From JBEKCP01 sp050014815 (GTDB lineage: Bacteria; Planctomycetota; Planctomycetia; Pirellulales; Thermoguttaceae), in NCBI GenBank assembly GCA_050014815.1, contig JBEKCP010000082.1, positions 1 to 13,376 of the forward strand: a stretch of 13,376 bases of DNA. The letters are read 5' to 3'. The notes under the pieces were generated by a model that did no database searches, was not told the origin of the DNA, and saw nothing but the letters and a program-made list of their open reading frames with translations. Below are positions 12,651 to 13,376 of the stretch, piece by piece (the stretch's first letter is position 1; every line of letters begins with the position of its first letter). The translations under genes were made by a program, and so were the position numbers.

Positions 12651-13040
12651 TTATCCTTCCCCGGGGTTATCGAAACAGAAGAAGAGCCATACTGCACCCG
12701 CGGCCAAGAACGCCGTTCCGAAGGCCAGCGACCATGGTCGGATGAACCCGAGGAGAGAGGCTTCGGTTGGAGAAACGAACATGGTGAAAACGCCGCCGGC
12801 AAGGGCGCAAACTCCCCAACCGGCGCGCCACCCGGGCCGGCGATTGCCGAAGGTTCTCTCGAATCCTCGGGTGCGGGTTGCACCGCCCTCCTTCATCAGC
12901 GTGAGAAACTCGCTACGTCGTACTTGCCTCCGCCTCCGTTTCTTGGAACTGTTGTTCAAGGATTCGGACTCGATCACCGTTATCAAAATGACCACTGCCA
13001 GTGTTATCGGGATTATGACTGTCACCAAGAAAAACGCCAT
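12651..13040 (-). CDS. Small three-helix membrane protein of unknown function
   Basis: A 129-residue protein I do not recognise. It has a strongly hydrophobic N-terminal helix (about residues 2-23, VTVIIPITLAVVILITVI), a very basic cytoplasmic-type stretch (KKRRRRQVRR, 33-42), a second membrane segment at about 73-89 and a third at about 99-123 (SLAFGTAFLAAGAVWLFFCF). By the positive-inside rule the basic linker should face the cytoplasm. The ATG at 13038-13040 is preceded by AAGGGGG six bases upstream; a TTG 21 bp further up is the alternative. The coherent membrane pattern, good ribosome site and lack of a better frame suggest a real gene. It lies between the DUF5666-like gene and the cytochrome gene, all on the minus strand. 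Confidence 0.6.
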   Translation of the reverse strand: MAFFLVTVIIPITLAVVILITVIESESLNNSSKKRRRRQVRRSEFLTLMKEGGATRTRGFERTFGNRRPGWRAGWGVCALAGGVFTMFVSPTEASLLGFIRPWSLAFGTAFLAAGAVWLFFCFDNPGEG

Positions 13041-13142
13041 GAAGATCCCCCTTGCAACCAACGATCCCTACCGCGGGACGATTGATCTTCAGGCCGCTGG
13101 GCAAGCCCTCCGCGCCGGCAGTCCGATCCGGCGGGCCACGTC

Positions 13143-13376
13143 CTACAGCGAGTTCACGAATTCCGCCAGGTCGTCGATGTCCTTCTCGGAAAGGCTGCTA
13201 AGCTCGCCCTTCTTGCCGCCGTGCTTGCCCTGGATCAGCAGATCCTTGACGGTGACGTAGTGGCCGTCGTGCATGTAAGGGGCGGTCCGCCAGCACTCGG
13301 TCAGTCGCGGGGTGTTGAACTTGTCGGTGGGCTTGTCGTACTTGCCCGCACTGCCCACATCGTGCGACTTCTTGTC
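13143..13376 (-). CDS. Cytochrome c peroxidase-like protein, C-terminal end only
   Basis: The last 77 residues of a protein cut by the right edge. The visible part contains SHDVGSAGKYDKPTDKFNTP, then CWRTAPYMHDGHYVTVKDLL and a final helix ending DDLAEFVNSL. This is the C-terminal region of the di-heme cytochrome c peroxidase/MauG-type family, in which 'F-x-TP-x-L ... W-x-TAPY-x-HDG' is the hallmark. No CxxCH heme site falls in this portion, so heme content cannot be judged. Members are periplasmic; in planctomycetes similar domains are often fused to other modules. It ends with TAG at 13143. Confidence 0.85.
   Translation of the reverse strand, partial: DKKSHDVGSAGKYDKPTDKFNTPRLTECWRTAPYMHDGHYVTVKDLLIQGKHGGKKGELSSLSEKDIDDLAEFVNSL

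Noticed and set aside
12066..13085. A 339-codon plus-strand open frame across the two small minus-strand genes
   Set aside because: It crosses two minus-strand genes that have a signal peptide or membrane segments and good ribosome sites; its own product shows no recognisable pattern.

Overview
The window reads as a chromosomal segment of a GC-rich planctomycete, probably of the Pirellulales type. The clues are the high GC content, several families of short dispersed hairpin repeats between genes (including a 'GCGCAAGCGAGGG' family that I associate with planctomycetes), a Tat-exported Gfo/Idh/MocA oxidoreductase, and a di-heme cytochrome/peroxidase-like protein. The assignment is an inference from sequence style; there is no rRNA or other marker gene here.

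Positions 1-2940, minus strand: a fatty-acid synthesis operon rpmF-fabD-fabG-acpP-fabF (fabF runs off the left edge). It has a convincing sigma70-type promoter (TTGACA, 17 bp, TAGTAT) upstream of rpmF. plsX and fabH, which often lie between rpmF and fabD elsewhere, are absent. The fabD-fabG gap holds an A/C-rich repeat tract and the fabG-acpP gap an inverted pair of GGGAGAGGG-type repeats.

Positions 2941-4138: a dispersed hairpin repeat, an octamer array that overlaps the end of the next gene, a YihY/BrkB-family membrane protein on the minus strand, and a divergent spacer holding two hairpins upstream of argG.

Positions 4139-10311, plus strand: argG-hypF-hypC-hypD-hypE. argG makes argininosuccinate from citrulline. 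HypF, HypE, HypC and HypD together build the Fe(CN)2CO group of [NiFe]-hydrogenases from carbamoyl phosphate. No hypA, hypB or hydrogenase structural gene is in view, so this is a detached maturation cluster joined to arginine biosynthesis, and both ends of the cluster depend on carbamoyl phosphate or its product citrulline. The cluster is heavily invaded by short repeats: an inverted pair lies in frame inside hypF, one repeat supplies the apparent ribosome binding site of hypD, and two more fill the hypD-hypE gap.

Positions 10471-13376: a Tat-signal Gfo/Idh/MocA oxidoreductase (plus), then on the minus strand a small secreted protein resembling the DUF5666 type, a small three-helix membrane protein of unknown function, and the C-terminal end of a cytochrome c peroxidase-like protein cut by the right edge.

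I do not see a new defence, toxin or CRISPR-like system. The least expected signal is the hairpin repeat family with a conserved GCA loop and compensatory stem changes (five arms in this window), including the stop-free inverted pair that has become part of the HypF protein.
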